From Flavonifractor sp. An82 (GTDB taxonomy: Bacteria > Bacillota > Clostridia > Oscillospirales > Oscillospiraceae): DNA of 64,000 bases. Below are positions 41,432 through 51,570 of this stretch, one piece after another. A model generated the notes under the pieces. It was given only the letters and a program-made list of their open reading frames with translations, did not search any database and had not been told where the DNA came from. A program made the position numbers and the translations under genes. The stretch spans positions 1 through 64,000 of the forward strand of contig NZ_NFHG01000015.1 of the NCBI RefSeq assembly GCF_002159265.1, read 5' to 3'. Within the stretch, counting starts at the first letter, position 1; every line of letters starts with the position of its first letter.

Positions 41432-42175
41432 TTACCTCCCCTTCAGGTCCAGCAGCACGGCTGAGAAGTCCGCCTCCAGTTCCTTTATAATGGTATCATG
41501 CAGCTGAACGGCCTTCTCCATCTGGTCCGCCGGGACCTGGATGCGGGCGGCGTCTCCCAGCAGCCGCACCCGGAAGTCGGTAAAGCCCAACCGGAAGAGG
41601 GCCTCCTCCCCCCGCTCCACCTTCTCCAAAGCCTCCCGGGTGATGGCGGTACCGGTGGGCACCCGGGTGGCCAAGCAGGCATAGGCCGGCTTGTTCCAGG
41701 TAAACAGCCCCGCCTCTTTGGACATCCGCCGCACCTCATCCTTGGTGATGCCGCACTCCCGCAGGGGGGAGCGGACCTCCAGTTCCCGGAGGGCCTGCAT
41801 CCCCGGCCGGTCCCCGGCGTCGTCGGAGGCGTTGGTGCCGTCCAGCAGCACCGTGTAGCCGTCGGCCGCCGCCCGTTTCCGCAGGGTGGTGAACAGGGCC
41901 TTCTTGCAGTAGTAGCACCGCCGGGGACCGTTGGCCGCCGCCTCGGGCACCGCCAGCACGTCGGCCTCCACCACCGTCAGGGGCATGTCCAACTCCTCCG
42001 CCAGCCTTTTGGCGTCGGCCAGCTCAAAGGCCGGCTGAAAGGCCGTATTCACATAGTAGGCCCGCAGGCCGCAGCCGTAGGTCTTGGCTGCCCACAGCAG
42101 CAGGGCGGAGTCGGTACCGCCGGAGAAGGCCAGCGCCGCCCGGGGAACTTCCTTGAAAAACTGTTCCAGCGTCAT
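41432..42175 (-). CDS. larE: ATP-dependent sacrificial sulfur transferase LarE
   Basis: A 247-residue PP-loop protein: SGGTDSALLLW near residues 18-28, then GPRRCYYCKKALF and the block PAYACLATRVPTGTAI, whose Cys matches the sulfur-donating Cys of LarE. It transfers sulfur to the dicarboxylated cofactor precursor. ATG 42175 follows AAAGGAG directly after the leader terminator. It is the first gene of an operon running through larB, larC and the five importer genes. Confidence 0.92.
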   Translation of the reverse strand: MTLEQFFKEVPRAALAFSGGTDSALLLWAAKTYGCGLRAYYVNTAFQPAFELADAKRLAEELDMPLTVVEADVLAVPEAAANGPRRCYYCKKALFTTLRKRAAADGYTVLLDGTNASDDAGDRPGMQALRELEVRSPLRECGITKDEVRRMSKEAGLFTWNKPAYACLATRVPTGTAITREALEKVERGEEALFRLGFTDFRVRLLGDAARIQVPADQMEKAVQLHDTIIKELEADFSAVLLDLKGR

Positions 42176-42187
42176 ACTTGCGCTCCT

Positions 42188-42374
42188 TTGCAAAAAAAGA
42201 AGGTATCCGATCCCCTTCAGGGGAAGAGATACCTTCCTGGTATGATGATACAAGCACACCGGGCTTCTGCATGCGTATACCCCGGCTCTGGCCGGGCGCT
42301 CCGGCTTCCTGCCGGAAGTTTGACCGCAATTCCCAGTGTCTATTTACTTTACCATATCGTCCGGCTTCTTGCAA
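42188..42374 (-). promoter_or_regulatory. Promoter and structured leader RNA with terminator before larE (candidate riboswitch)
   Basis: Minus strand: -35 TTGCAA (42374-42369), 17-bp spacer, -10 TAAAGT (42351-42346). At the expected start the RNA begins with ACACUGGG (42339-42332), which pairs over 8 bp with CCCGGUGU (42263-42256). Between them are hairpins CCGGC/GCCGG (42315-42301) and CCCGGC/GCCGGG (42296-42281). Next comes a hairpin AUACC/GGUAU that competes with a terminator formed by GAAGGTATC and GATACCTTC (42236-42199) followed by seven T (42198-42192). I do not recognise a described class. Confidence 0.6.
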
Positions 42375-43270
42375 GCTTTTTCCTCGCACCCTTCGGCATA
42401 CTCCAGGTCCTCAGGGACCAGTTCTCCCAGCACTTCCCGCACCAGCTTCAACACATGGGTCCCCTTCAGGTAGACAAGGCTGAATTCCCGGCTCTCATCC
42501 AGGCAGTCCAGATGGAAAAAGGCCAGCTCCGACCGTCCGTCGGCCACCGGTTCGTAGGCAAATGTCACACCGTCACCGTCCGCCACGAAGCGGGTGATGA
42601 GGGAAAACTGGTTGGCACAAATCACCCGGGAAAAGAGCTCCAGGGAGTACCCCCGTTCAGCCAAAACGTTTTTCAGGATACCCCGGGTCCCCGAGCCCTC
42701 CTCACGCACCACCAGGCACTGTCCGGCCAGCTCCTCCAGGGAGACGGTACGCCCGGCAAAGGGGTGGTCCTTCCGGCACAGCCCCACAAACCGCGCCCGG
42801 CGAAACAGGCGGCTGCCAAACTTCTGCCGGTCAAAAGCACCCTCAATCAGGGCAAAATCCAACTGTCCATGCTCCAGCTGATGGAGCAGCACGGCGGTGT
42901 TGTCCACTGTGATCTTCAAACTGTCGGCAGAGCGGCGGACGTACTTGCTCAGTGCATCCGCCACCACAAACTCCCCGATGGTCTTGGTGGCCCCCACCCG
43001 GATCTCCCGGGCGGTGACCCCCTCCAGCTCCTGCTGGAGCCGCTGCTCATTGTAAAGGGCAGTACGGGCATACTCCGCCACCCGGTGGGCCTGGGGGGTG
43101 GCAGACAGCTTCCGGCCGTCATATACAAACAGCTTGCAGCCGTACTTCTCCTCCAGCCCTCTGATCTGCTGGCTCACCGCCGGCTGACTGAGACAGAGCG
43201 CCTCCCCCGTCTTCCGGTAGTTCATGGTCTCATACAGGGTCAGAAAGGTCCGGATCCGGTAGTCCACCAT
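42344..43270 (-). CDS. LysR family regulator
   Basis: A 308-residue LysR-type regulator: HTH MNYRKTGEALCLSQPAVSQQ and an effector domain with LVVREEGSGTRG, similar to CysL/YeiE-like sensors of sulfur or small anions. ATG 43270 is used; a GTG at 43279 is possible and neither has a good ribosome site. It is divergent from the sulfite-reductase-like fusion gene and upstream of the lar operon, so it could control either. The 15-bp palindrome at 43308-43322 lies in the shared region. Confidence 0.82.
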   Translation of the reverse strand: MVDYRIRTFLTLYETMNYRKTGEALCLSQPAVSQQIRGLEEKYGCKLFVYDGRKLSATPQAHRVAEYARTALYNEQRLQQELEGVTAREIRVGATKTIGEFVVADALSKYVRRSADSLKITVDNTAVLLHQLEHGQLDFALIEGAFDRQKFGSRLFRRARFVGLCRKDHPFAGRTVSLEELAGQCLVVREEGSGTRGILKNVLAERGYSLELFSRVICANQFSLITRFVADGDGVTFAYEPVADGRSELAFFHLDCLDESREFSLVYLKGTHVLKLVREVLGELVPEDLEYAEGCEEKACKKPDDMVK

Positions 43271-43307
43271 CTCTGTCACCGCCCATAAATATTTTCGATC
43301 ACCTAAT

Positions 43308-43322
43308 AAGTTTTAAAAACTT
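43308..43322. promoter_or_regulatory. Palindrome in the LysR/oxidoreductase intergenic region
   Basis: AAGTTTTAAAAACTT is a perfect dyad around one central A, followed by AT-rich promoter-like sequence (TTATAATAGGATGTTATACT). It is a candidate binding site of the adjacent LysR protein. Confidence 0.55.
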
Positions 43323-43397
43323 TCCTTTATTATAATAGGATGTTATACTGTTTACAAGCGCGACTCAAAAATTTGTCAATAAGGATGGGGAATCAGG

Positions 43398-45968
43398 ATG
43401 CGTATTCTGGTCATTGGCGGCGTGGCCGCCGGAACAAAAGCTGCGGCCAAAATCAAGCGCGAGGACCGCAGCGTGGAAGTCAAGGTGCTCAACAAGGGAA
43501 CCGATATCTCCTATGCCGGCTGCGGCCTGCCCTATTATGTGGGCGGCGCCATTGCCAGCCGGGAGGAGCTCATTGTCAACACCCCCCAGAAATATGCCGG
43601 TCTCACCGGCGCTGAGGTGGTCACTGGCTGCGAGGTCACCCGGGTGGACCCCGCCGCCAAGACGGTGTCCGGCCTGCTCAACGGCCAGAGCTTTACCGAG
43701 AGCTACGACAAGCTGATTATCGCCACCGGCGCCGCACCCGTGGTGCCCGACATGCCCGGCAAGGAGTTGCCCGGCGTGTTCCCCATGCGCACCCCTGACG
43801 ACGCAGTAGGCCTGCGCAATTATGTACAGGCCCACAACTGCCGCCGGGCCGTGGTGGCGGGCGCCGGCTTCATCGGCCTGGAGATCGCCGAAAACCTGCT
43901 CTCCCAGGGCCTGGATGTCACCGTGGTGGACTTCGCCAACCAGATCATGCCCAACGTCTTCGATCCCGAGATGGCCGACTTTGCCCGCCGGAAGCTGAAG
44001 GAAGCAGGCGTCCGGGTGATCACCGGCCAGCGCATCCAGTCCATCTCCGGCACTGACAAGGCCACCGGCATCGTCACCGACCTCACCTCCATTCCCGCCG
44101 ACGTGGTGGTGCTGGCCATCGGCGTGCGCCCCGCCACCGCCTTCCTGGAGGACACCGGCCTGGAGCTCTTCAAGGGTACCGTGGTGGTGGACCGGGAGAT
44201 GCGCACCAACCTGCCCGACATCTACGCCGCCGGCGACTGCGCCATGGTGCGCAACGCCATCACCGGCAAGAACCAGTGGTCCGCCATGGGCTCCACCGCC
44301 AACCTGTCCGCCCGGGCCCTGGCTCAGACCGTTACCGGCACCCCCACCCCCTACGGCGGCTGCCTGGGCACCGGCGTGGTCAAGCTGCTGCCCCAGCTCA
44401 ACGCCGGCCGCACCGGCTTCACCGAGGTCCAGGCCCGGGCCGAGGGCTTTGATCCCGTCAGCGTGGTGTGCGTCAGCGACGACAAGGCCCACTACTATCC
44501 CGGCGCCTCCATCTTCATCACCAAGCTCATCGCCGACCGCAGCACCCGCAAGCTGCTGGGCATCCAGGTTATGGGCGGCGGCGCGGTGGATAAAATGGTG
44601 GACATCGCCGCGGTGGGCCTGTATGCCGGGCTGACCATTGACGCCTTCGACACCATGGATCTGGCTTACGCGCCCCCCTTCTCCACCGCTATCCACCCCT
44701 TTGTCCAGGCCTGCAACATTCTGGAAAACAAGCTCTCCGGCAAGCTGGATAGCTTCACCCCCATGGAATACGCCGCCGGCGAGGCCAAGGACTACAAGGT
44801 CATCGACGCCCAGCCCACCCCCGCCATCCCCGGCGCCCAGTGGGTGGACCTGGCCAAGGTGAACGGTCCTCTGGAGGGCATCGACAAGGACGAGAAGCTG
44901 CTGCTGGTGTGCGCCCGGGGCAAGCGGGGCTACTTCCTCCAGAACCGCCTGAAGTACTACGGCTACACCAACGTCAAGGTGCTGGAGGGCGGCGTCACCT
45001 TCAATCTGGTCAAGGTGCCCCAGATCTCCGGCTCCAGCCTGCCTCCCACGGAGGTCAAGCGTCTGAAGGGCCTGGGCTGCCTGTGGGATAAACGCACCCC
45101 CGACTGCTTCAACGTCCGCGTTATCACCCGCAACGGCAAGCTGACCGCCGCCGAGCACACTGCTGTGGCGGAGGCCGCCGAGAAGTTTGGATCCGGCGAG
45201 GTCACCATGACCACCCGCCTGACCATGGAGATCCAGGGCGTCCCCTATGAGAATGTGGAGCCCCTGATCCAGTTCCTCCACAGCGCCGGTCTGGACGTAG
45301 GCGGCACCGGCTCCAAGGTGCGACCGGTGGTGTCCTGCAAGGGTACCACCTGCCAGTACGGCCTGTGCGATACCTTCGCCCTCAGTGAGAAGCTCCACGA
45401 GCTGTTCTACGTGGGCTACCACGACGTATCCCTGCCTCACAAGTTCAAGATCGCCGTGGGCGGCTGCCCCAACAACTGCGTCAAGCCCGACCTGAACGAC
45501 CTGGGCATCGTGGGTCAGCGGCTGCCTGAGCCCGACCTTACCAAGTGCAAGGGCTGCAAGGTGTGCCAGATCGAGAAGGCCTGTCCCATCCACGCCGTAT
45601 CCATGAAGGACGGCAAGGCCATCATCGATCCCGAGGCCTGCAACCACTGCGGCCGCTGCCTGGAGAAGTGCCCCTTCGGCGCCTTCACCGAGAGCACCTA
45701 CGGCTACAAGGTCTATCTGGGCGGCCGCTGGGGCAAGAAGGTGGCCGCCGGCAAGCCTCTGTCCAAGATCTTTACCAGCGAGGAGGAGGTCATTGCCCTG
45801 GTGGAGAAGGCCATCCTCTTCTTCCGGGACGAGGGCCAGACCGGCGAGCGCTTTGCCGACACCATTGCTCGGCTGGGCTTTGACTATGTGGAGGATAAGC
45901 TGCTTCACGGCTCCATTGACAAGCAGACCATCATGAATAAGACCGTCATCGGCGGCGCCAGCTGCTGA
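43398..45968 (+). CDS. CoA-disulfide reductase/rhodanese/sulfite reductase-like fusion flavoprotein
   Basis: An 856-residue fusion. Residues 1-450 form a CoADR/NADH oxidase-type FAD/NAD(P) module (FAD loop GGVAAG 7-12, redox Cys42 in YAGCGLPYY, second Rossmann GAGFIGLE, FAD site DIYAAGDCA). Residues about 460-545 are rhodanese-like with CARGKR (Cys505). Residues about 555-700 resemble the ferredoxin-like and catalytic parts of sulfite/nitrite reductase with C647, C652, C690 and C694 (CKGTTC, GCPNNC), the siroheme-[4Fe-4S] ligand pattern. Two ferredoxin motifs follow (from C717; CNHCGRCLEKCP). It probably reduces a sulfur species, sulfite or persulfide, with NAD(P)H. The exact reaction is unknown. 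Confidence 0.8.
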   Translation: MRILVIGGVAAGTKAAAKIKREDRSVEVKVLNKGTDISYAGCGLPYYVGGAIASREELIVNTPQKYAGLTGAEVVTGCEVTRVDPAAKTVSGLLNGQSFTESYDKLIIATGAAPVVPDMPGKELPGVFPMRTPDDAVGLRNYVQAHNCRRAVVAGAGFIGLEIAENLLSQGLDVTVVDFANQIMPNVFDPEMADFARRKLKEAGVRVITGQRIQSISGTDKATGIVTDLTSIPADVVVLAIGVRPATAFLEDTGLELFKGTVVVDREMRTNLPDIYAAGDCAMVRNAITGKNQWSAMGSTANLSARALAQTVTGTPTPYGGCLGTGVVKLLPQLNAGRTGFTEVQARAEGFDPVSVVCVSDDKAHYYPGASIFITKLIADRSTRKLLGIQVMGGGAVDKMVDIAAVGLYAGLTIDAFDTMDLAYAPPFSTAIHPFVQACNILENKLSGKLDSFTPMEYAAGEAKDYKVIDAQPTPAIPGAQWVDLAKVNGPLEGIDKDEKLLLVCARGKRGYFLQNRLKYYGYTNVKVLEGGVTFNLVKVPQISGSSLPPTEVKRLKGLGCLWDKRTPDCFNVRVITRNGKLTAAEHTAVAEAAEKFGSGEVTMTTRLTMEIQGVPYENVEPLIQFLHSAGLDVGGTGSKVRPVVSCKGTTCQYGLCDTFALSEKLHELFYVGYHDVSLPHKFKIAVGGCPNNCVKPDLNDLGIVGQRLPEPDLTKCKGCKVCQIEKACPIHAVSMKDGKAIIDPEACNHCGRCLEKCPFGAFTESTYGYKVYLGGRWGKKVAAGKPLSKIFTSEEEVIALVEKAILFFRDEGQTGERFADTIARLGFDYVEDKLLHGSIDKQTIMNKTVIGGASC

Positions 45969-45995
45969 TCCCTCTTTTCCCTGTTTCCCCATCCT

Positions 45996-46040
45996 CCCGG
46001 CGGAACGCCTGTCTTCGGACGGCGTTCCGCCGGGCTTTTT
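45996..46040 (+). terminator. Terminator after the fusion flavoprotein gene
   Basis: CCCGGCGGAACGCC pairs with GGCGTTCCGCCGGG, followed by CTTTTT. Confidence 0.9.
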
Positions 46041-46169
46041 GATTCCGCCTTTGTAAAACTCTCCTAAATTACCCTCCTTCTTTTTGTCTCCCCTGCCGAA
46101 TTATCAGTTTTCAAAAGGAGCTGCTTGCTTTTCTTTATATACCCTGCTATGATGATAGTGTCCTCTGTG

Positions 46170-46220
46170 CCAGAGTGTTAGAGTGCGCAAGGCAACCCGG
46201 CGGTTGCTTTGCGCTTTTTT
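46170..46220 (+). promoter_or_regulatory. GlpP-type leader terminator 1, before glpP
   Basis: The motif CCAGAG-TGTTA-GAGTG (46170-46185) is followed by a terminator: GCGCAAGGCAACC (46185-46197) with GGTTGCTTTGCGC (46202-46214) and six T. The same motif precedes the glpA leader terminator. GlpP proteins act by antitermination at such leaders when glycerol-3-phosphate is present. Confidence 0.72.
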
Positions 46221-46258
46221 ATTCTCCCGCTCCCGGGATCGGAAGGGAGGTTCCTGCC

Positions 46259-46828
46259 ATGAATTGCGCAGATCTGCTGGATCTGCTGGCAGACGGGCCG
46301 GTCATCGCCGCTGTCAAGGATGACGCCGGACTGGATGCCGCGCTGAACAGCGACGTGTCCCTGCTCTTTCTGCTCTACGGCGATATTCTTACCATTGACA
46401 GCATGGTGGCCAAGGTCCACAGCGCCGGAAAAAAGGTCTTTGTCCATCTGGACCTGGTGGACGGTCTGTCCGCCAGAGAAGTGGCCGCCGACTTCATTGC
46501 CAGCCACACTGCCGCCGACGGTGTGATCTCCACCAAGCCCGCCCTGACCCGGAGAGCCCGGGAGCTGGGTCTGGTGGCCATTCAGCGGGTGTTCCTGCTG
46601 GACTCCATGGCTCTGAAAAACGTGGACCGCCATTTCTCCCAGGAGTCCGCCGACCTGGTGGAAGTGCTGCCCGGCCTGATGCCCAAGATCATCCGACGCC
46701 TGTGCCAGAGCACCGGCAAGCCTATCATCGCCGGCGGCCTGATCTCCGACAAGGAGGATGTGACCGGCGCGCTGAGTGCCGGTGCGGTGGCGGTCTCCTC
46801 CACCAATCCCGCCGTCTGGGATATGTAA
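46259..46828 (+). CDS. glpP: Glycerol-3-phosphate responsive antiterminator GlpP
   Basis: A 189-residue TIM-barrel-like protein of the GlpP family (PVIAAVKDD, LLYGDILTID, VHLDLVDGLS, DGVISTKPALTRRARELGL, QRVFLLDSMAL, PIIAGGLIS, GAVAVSSTNPAVW). With glycerol-3-phosphate it binds leader RNA and prevents termination. ATG 46259 follows GGAAGGGAGG. It is the first gene of the glycerol regulon, and its own leader carries the presumed target. Confidence 0.9.
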   Translation: MNCADLLDLLADGPVIAAVKDDAGLDAALNSDVSLLFLLYGDILTIDSMVAKVHSAGKKVFVHLDLVDGLSAREVAADFIASHTAADGVISTKPALTRRARELGLVAIQRVFLLDSMALKNVDRHFSQESADLVEVLPGLMPKIIRRLCQSTGKPIIAGGLISDKEDVTGALSAGAVAVSSTNPAVWDM

Positions 46829-46845
46829 AACTGAACATGCCGTTT

Positions 46846-46905
46846 CCAGAGAATGAGAGTGAAACAAAGCGGCCCCAACGGGGAGGCTTTGTTTTGCTCT
46901 TTTTT
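46846..46905 (+). promoter_or_regulatory. GlpP-type leader terminator 2, before glpA
   Basis: CCAGAG-AATGA-GAGTG (46846-46861) overlaps a terminator whose arms AGAGTGAAACAAAGC (46856-46870) and GCTTTGTTTTGCTCT (46886-46900) enclose an inner CCCC/GGGG hairpin, followed by a T run. Matches the glpP leader in motif and position. Confidence 0.72.
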
Positions 46906-46939
46906 ATTGGATATCCCTACTTTTTTAGGAGGTCCTGCT

Positions 46940-48364
46940 ATGTATGATGTGCTCATCATTGGCTGCGGTATCACCGGCGCCGCCGCCGCCTTTCATCTCT
47001 CCCGCTATCAGCTGAAAATCGCCGTGCTGGAGCAGGAAAACGACGTGGCCGACGGCACCACCAAGGCCAACTCCGCTATTCTCCACGCCGGTTATGATCC
47101 CGAGCCCGGCACCCTCATGGCCAGACTCAATGTGCGGGGCGCCCAGCTTGCCAAAGATCTGTGCGCCAAACTGGACGTTCCCTACCTCCCCTGCGGCTCC
47201 CTGGTGCTGGCCTTCTCCCCGGAGGATGACGCCACCCTCCATACCCTTCTCCAGCGGGGCCAGACCAACGGCGTGCCTGAGCTCCGGCTGCTCACCGGAG
47301 ACGAGGCCAGAGAGATGGACCCCAACCTGTCCGACCGGGTGACCTCCGCTCTCTACGCCCCCACCGCCGCCATCTGCTCCCCCTGGGAGTACTGCCTGGC
47401 TCTGGCGGAGACCGCCGTGCGCAACGGCGCCGAGCTCCATCTGGATACCGCCGTCACCGGGCTGGAGCGTCAGGAGGATGGCTGGCTGGTCCGCACCAGC
47501 AAGGGTGACTTCCGCAGCCGCTACGTGATCAACGCCGCCGGTGTCTGGGCTCAGGCGGTCCACGAGATGGCCGCCCCCGCCACCTTCACCATCCGCCCCT
47601 CCCGGGGCCAGTATTTCCTGTTGGACAAGAGCGAAGGGAGCCGGGTGGGCCACGTCATCTTCCAGTGCCCCGGCCCCAACGGCAAGGGCGTGCTGGTGGC
47701 CCCCACCGTCCACGGCAACCTGATCGTGGGGCCCGACGCCACCCCGGTGGAGGGGGACGACGTGTCCACCACCGCCGACGGACTGGCCTTCGTGCGGGAC
47801 ACCGCTCTGAAATCGGTACCCTCGGTGAACTTCCGGGAGTCCATCCGCAACTTCGCCGGAGTGCGCTCCTCCACAGACCGGGGAGATTTCATCATCGAGC
47901 TGGCAGCCCCCCATTTCCTGGATCTGGCGGGCATCTGCTCCCCCGGCCTTACCGCCGCACCTGCCATCGCCGAATACGCCACCCAGCTGCTTGCTGGCGA
48001 CGGGCTGGCCCTGGCGGAGAAAAAAGACTTTATCTGCCACCGCCGCCGCACCCGCTTCCATGACCTGTCTCCCCAGGAGAAGGCCAAGCTAGTGGAGCGG
48101 GAGCCCGCCTACGGCCGGGTGATCTGCCGCTGCGAGACCGTCACCGAGGGCGAGATCCTGGAGGCGCTCCGCAGCCCCATCCCACCCCGCTCGGTGGACG
48201 GAGTCAAGCGTCGGGTGGGCGCCGGCATGGGCCGCTGTCAGGGCGGCTTCTGCGGCCCCCGGGTGGTGGAGATCCTGGCCCGTGAACTGGGCGTGACCCC
48301 CGACCACATCGTTCAGGACAAGGCAGGCAGCTGGCTTCTGGCCAGCCAGACCAAGGGAGGTTGA
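46940..48364 (+). CDS. glpA: Glycerol-3-phosphate dehydrogenase, GlpA-like FAD subunit
   Basis: A 474-residue FAD oxidoreductase of the DadA/GlpA group: YDVLIIGCGITGAAAAFHLS start, then TTKANSAILHAGYD and VINAAGVWAQ. The C-terminal BFD-like domain has CRCETVTEGEI and GRCQGGFCGP, binding a [2Fe-2S] cluster. It oxidises glycerol-3-phosphate to dihydroxyacetone phosphate with GlpB as partner. ATG 46940 follows TTAGGAGGT. It is five bases before glpB. Confidence 0.88.
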   Translation: MYDVLIIGCGITGAAAAFHLSRYQLKIAVLEQENDVADGTTKANSAILHAGYDPEPGTLMARLNVRGAQLAKDLCAKLDVPYLPCGSLVLAFSPEDDATLHTLLQRGQTNGVPELRLLTGDEAREMDPNLSDRVTSALYAPTAAICSPWEYCLALAETAVRNGAELHLDTAVTGLERQEDGWLVRTSKGDFRSRYVINAAGVWAQAVHEMAAPATFTIRPSRGQYFLLDKSEGSRVGHVIFQCPGPNGKGVLVAPTVHGNLIVGPDATPVEGDDVSTTADGLAFVRDTALKSVPSVNFRESIRNFAGVRSSTDRGDFIIELAAPHFLDLAGICSPGLTAAPAIAEYATQLLAGDGLALAEKKDFICHRRRTRFHDLSPQEKAKLVEREPAYGRVICRCETVTEGEILEALRSPIPPRSVDGVKRRVGAGMGRCQGGFCGPRVVEILARELGVTPDHIVQDKAGSWLLASQTKGG

Positions 48365-48368
48365 GACC

Positions 48369-49628
48369 ATGTATGATCTGATCGTCATCGGCGGCGGCCC
48401 CGCCGGACTGGCCGCGGCCTGCACCGCCTGGGAAAAGGGCGTGAAGCGCATCCTCATCGTGGAGCGGGACAAGGAACTGGGCGGCATCCTCAATCAGTGT
48501 ATCCACAACGGCTTCGGCCTCCACCACTTCAAGGAGGAGCTGACCGGTCCGGAGTATGCCGGGCGTTTCATTCGCATGCTGGAGGACACCGGCGTGGAGG
48601 TGCGGCTGGACACCATGGTGCTCACCGTCACCCCTGACCGGCAGGTCCACATGGTGGGCAAGGACACCGGGTATCATATCGAGGAGGCAAAGGCCATCGT
48701 TCTGGCCATGGGCTGCCGGGAACGGACCCGGGGCGCCATCGCCATCCCCGGTCAGCGGCCCGCCGGCGTGTTCACTGCAGGCGCGGCCCAGCGCTACGTC
48801 AATATGGAGGGCTGGCTGCCCGGCCGCCGGGTGGTCATCCTGGGCAGCGGCGATATCGGCCTCATCATGGCCCGCCGCATGACCCTGGAGGGGGCACAGG
48901 TCCTGGCCTGCGTGGAGGTCATGCCCTACTCCGGCGGTCTGAACCGAAACATCGTCCAGTGTCTCCACGACTATGACATTCCCCTCTATCTCTCCCATAC
49001 GGTCACCGACATCCGCGGGCGGGAGCGGGTGGAGCAGGTGGTGGTCTCCCAGGTGGATGAACGCCGTCAGCCCATCCCCGGTACCGAGATGGTGTTTGAC
49101 TGCGACACCCTGCTGCTCTCCGTGGGCCTCATCCCCGAAAATGAGCTGACCCGCCAGGCGGGCATTACCATTGATCCCAGAACCAACGGCGCGGTGGTCT
49201 ATGAAAATATGGAGACCTCCATGCCCGGCGTCTTTGCCTGCGGCAATGTGGCCCATGTCCATGACCTGGTGGACTTCGTCACCGCCGAGAGCCAGCGGGC
49301 CGGGGCTGCCGCCGCCGACTACATCCTGGGCACGGCACAGCAGGACGGCCCGGTGCTGGAGGTGAAAAACGGCGACGGCGTCACCTACACCGTCCCTCAG
49401 CACATCCGCCCCAACCGGGTGGACCGGCGGTGCGACCTCTTCTTCCGGGTCAACCGCATCTGCAAGGACAGCCAAATCCGGGTCACCTCGGGCGATACCC
49501 TCATCGCCCAGTTCCCCCGGGAGCACCTGGCCCCCGGCGAAATGGAGCACATTGTCCTCCCCCGCACCCTGCTGGACAAGGCGTCGGAAACCATCACCGT
49601 ATCCATCCAGGAGGTAGAGTCCAAATGA
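48369..49628 (+). CDS. glpB: GlpB-like FAD/NAD(P)-dependent oxidoreductase
   Basis: A 419-residue flavoprotein with IGGGPAGLAAA at the N-terminus, ILNQCIHNGFGLHHF, AMGCRERTRGA and second nucleotide motif ILGSGDIGLIMA. It passes electrons from GlpA to a carrier or NAD. The family is shared with sarcosine oxidase alpha-like proteins, but the order glpP-glpA-this-DUF1667-glpK makes the glycerol role secure. Confidence 0.85.
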   Translation: MYDLIVIGGGPAGLAAACTAWEKGVKRILIVERDKELGGILNQCIHNGFGLHHFKEELTGPEYAGRFIRMLEDTGVEVRLDTMVLTVTPDRQVHMVGKDTGYHIEEAKAIVLAMGCRERTRGAIAIPGQRPAGVFTAGAAQRYVNMEGWLPGRRVVILGSGDIGLIMARRMTLEGAQVLACVEVMPYSGGLNRNIVQCLHDYDIPLYLSHTVTDIRGRERVEQVVVSQVDERRQPIPGTEMVFDCDTLLLSVGLIPENELTRQAGITIDPRTNGAVVYENMETSMPGVFACGNVAHVHDLVDFVTAESQRAGAAAADYILGTAQQDGPVLEVKNGDGVTYTVPQHIRPNRVDRRCDLFFRVNRICKDSQIRVTSGDTLIAQFPREHLAPGEMEHIVLPRTLLDKASETITVSIQEVESK

Positions 49629-49969
49629 AGGAACTGATCTGTATCGTTTGCCCCAAGGGCTGTCATCTGAAAGTGGACGAAGCACAAAACTACGCAGTTT
49701 CCGGAAATAGCTGTCCAAGGGGCGAAGAATATGGTAGAATAGAGTTAACCCATCCTACGCGGGTGGTTACCTCCACCGTTCGCTGCACCGGCGGCGCTCA
49801 TCCACGCTGTCCGGTCAAGACCAGCGCCCCCATCCCCAAGGCGCTGATCCAGCAGGCCGTCCGCTGCCTGGACGGTGTGGAGCTGACCGCCCCCATCCAT
49901 ACGGGCGACATCGTCGTATCCAACATCTGCAATACCGGTATTTCCTTTGTAGCCACACGAGATCTTTGA
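49625..49969 (+). CDS. DUF1667 protein (third component of anaerobic Glp dehydrogenase operon)
   Basis: A 114-residue protein with a CPKGCHLKV motif at residues 9-17 and later CPRGEEYG, then CNTG, giving a probable Fe-S or Zn site. DUF1667 proteins almost always follow glpA/glpB-like genes in clostridia and are thought to be the small Fe-S subunit corresponding to GlpC's role. Its ATG overlaps the glpB stop. Confidence 0.8.
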   Translation: MKELICIVCPKGCHLKVDEAQNYAVSGNSCPRGEEYGRIELTHPTRVVTSTVRCTGGAHPRCPVKTSAPIPKALIQQAVRCLDGVELTAPIHTGDIVVSNICNTGISFVATRDL

Positions 49970-50009
49970 CCGCGGCCACGCTGCGGCACCCATTGGGAGG
50001 TATTATTTA

Positions 50010-51494
<1,485 letters not shown>

Positions 51495-51526
51495 CCCACA
51501 CTTCCCATCCCGCATTATGACATAGC

Positions 51527-51563
51527 AAAGGCCCGCGTTTCCCAAAAGGAAACGCGGGCCTTT
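51527..51563. terminator. Bidirectional terminator after glpK
   Basis: AAAGGCCCGCGTTTCC and GGAAACGCGGGCCTTT around CAAAA, with T run to the right and A run to the left. Confidence 0.9.
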
Positions 51564-51570
51564 TTCTCCG

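Noticed and set aside
42188-42374. A cobalamin or NiCo riboswitch
   Set aside because: The conserved B12 box and the NiCo core motifs are not seen, so it is reported only as an unassigned structured leader.
43365-45992. An 875-codon open frame antisense to the fusion flavoprotein gene
   Set aside because: GC-rich third positions keep the opposite frame open; its translation is rich in Gly/Ala/His/Val with no domain, and the plus-strand protein has clear motifs.
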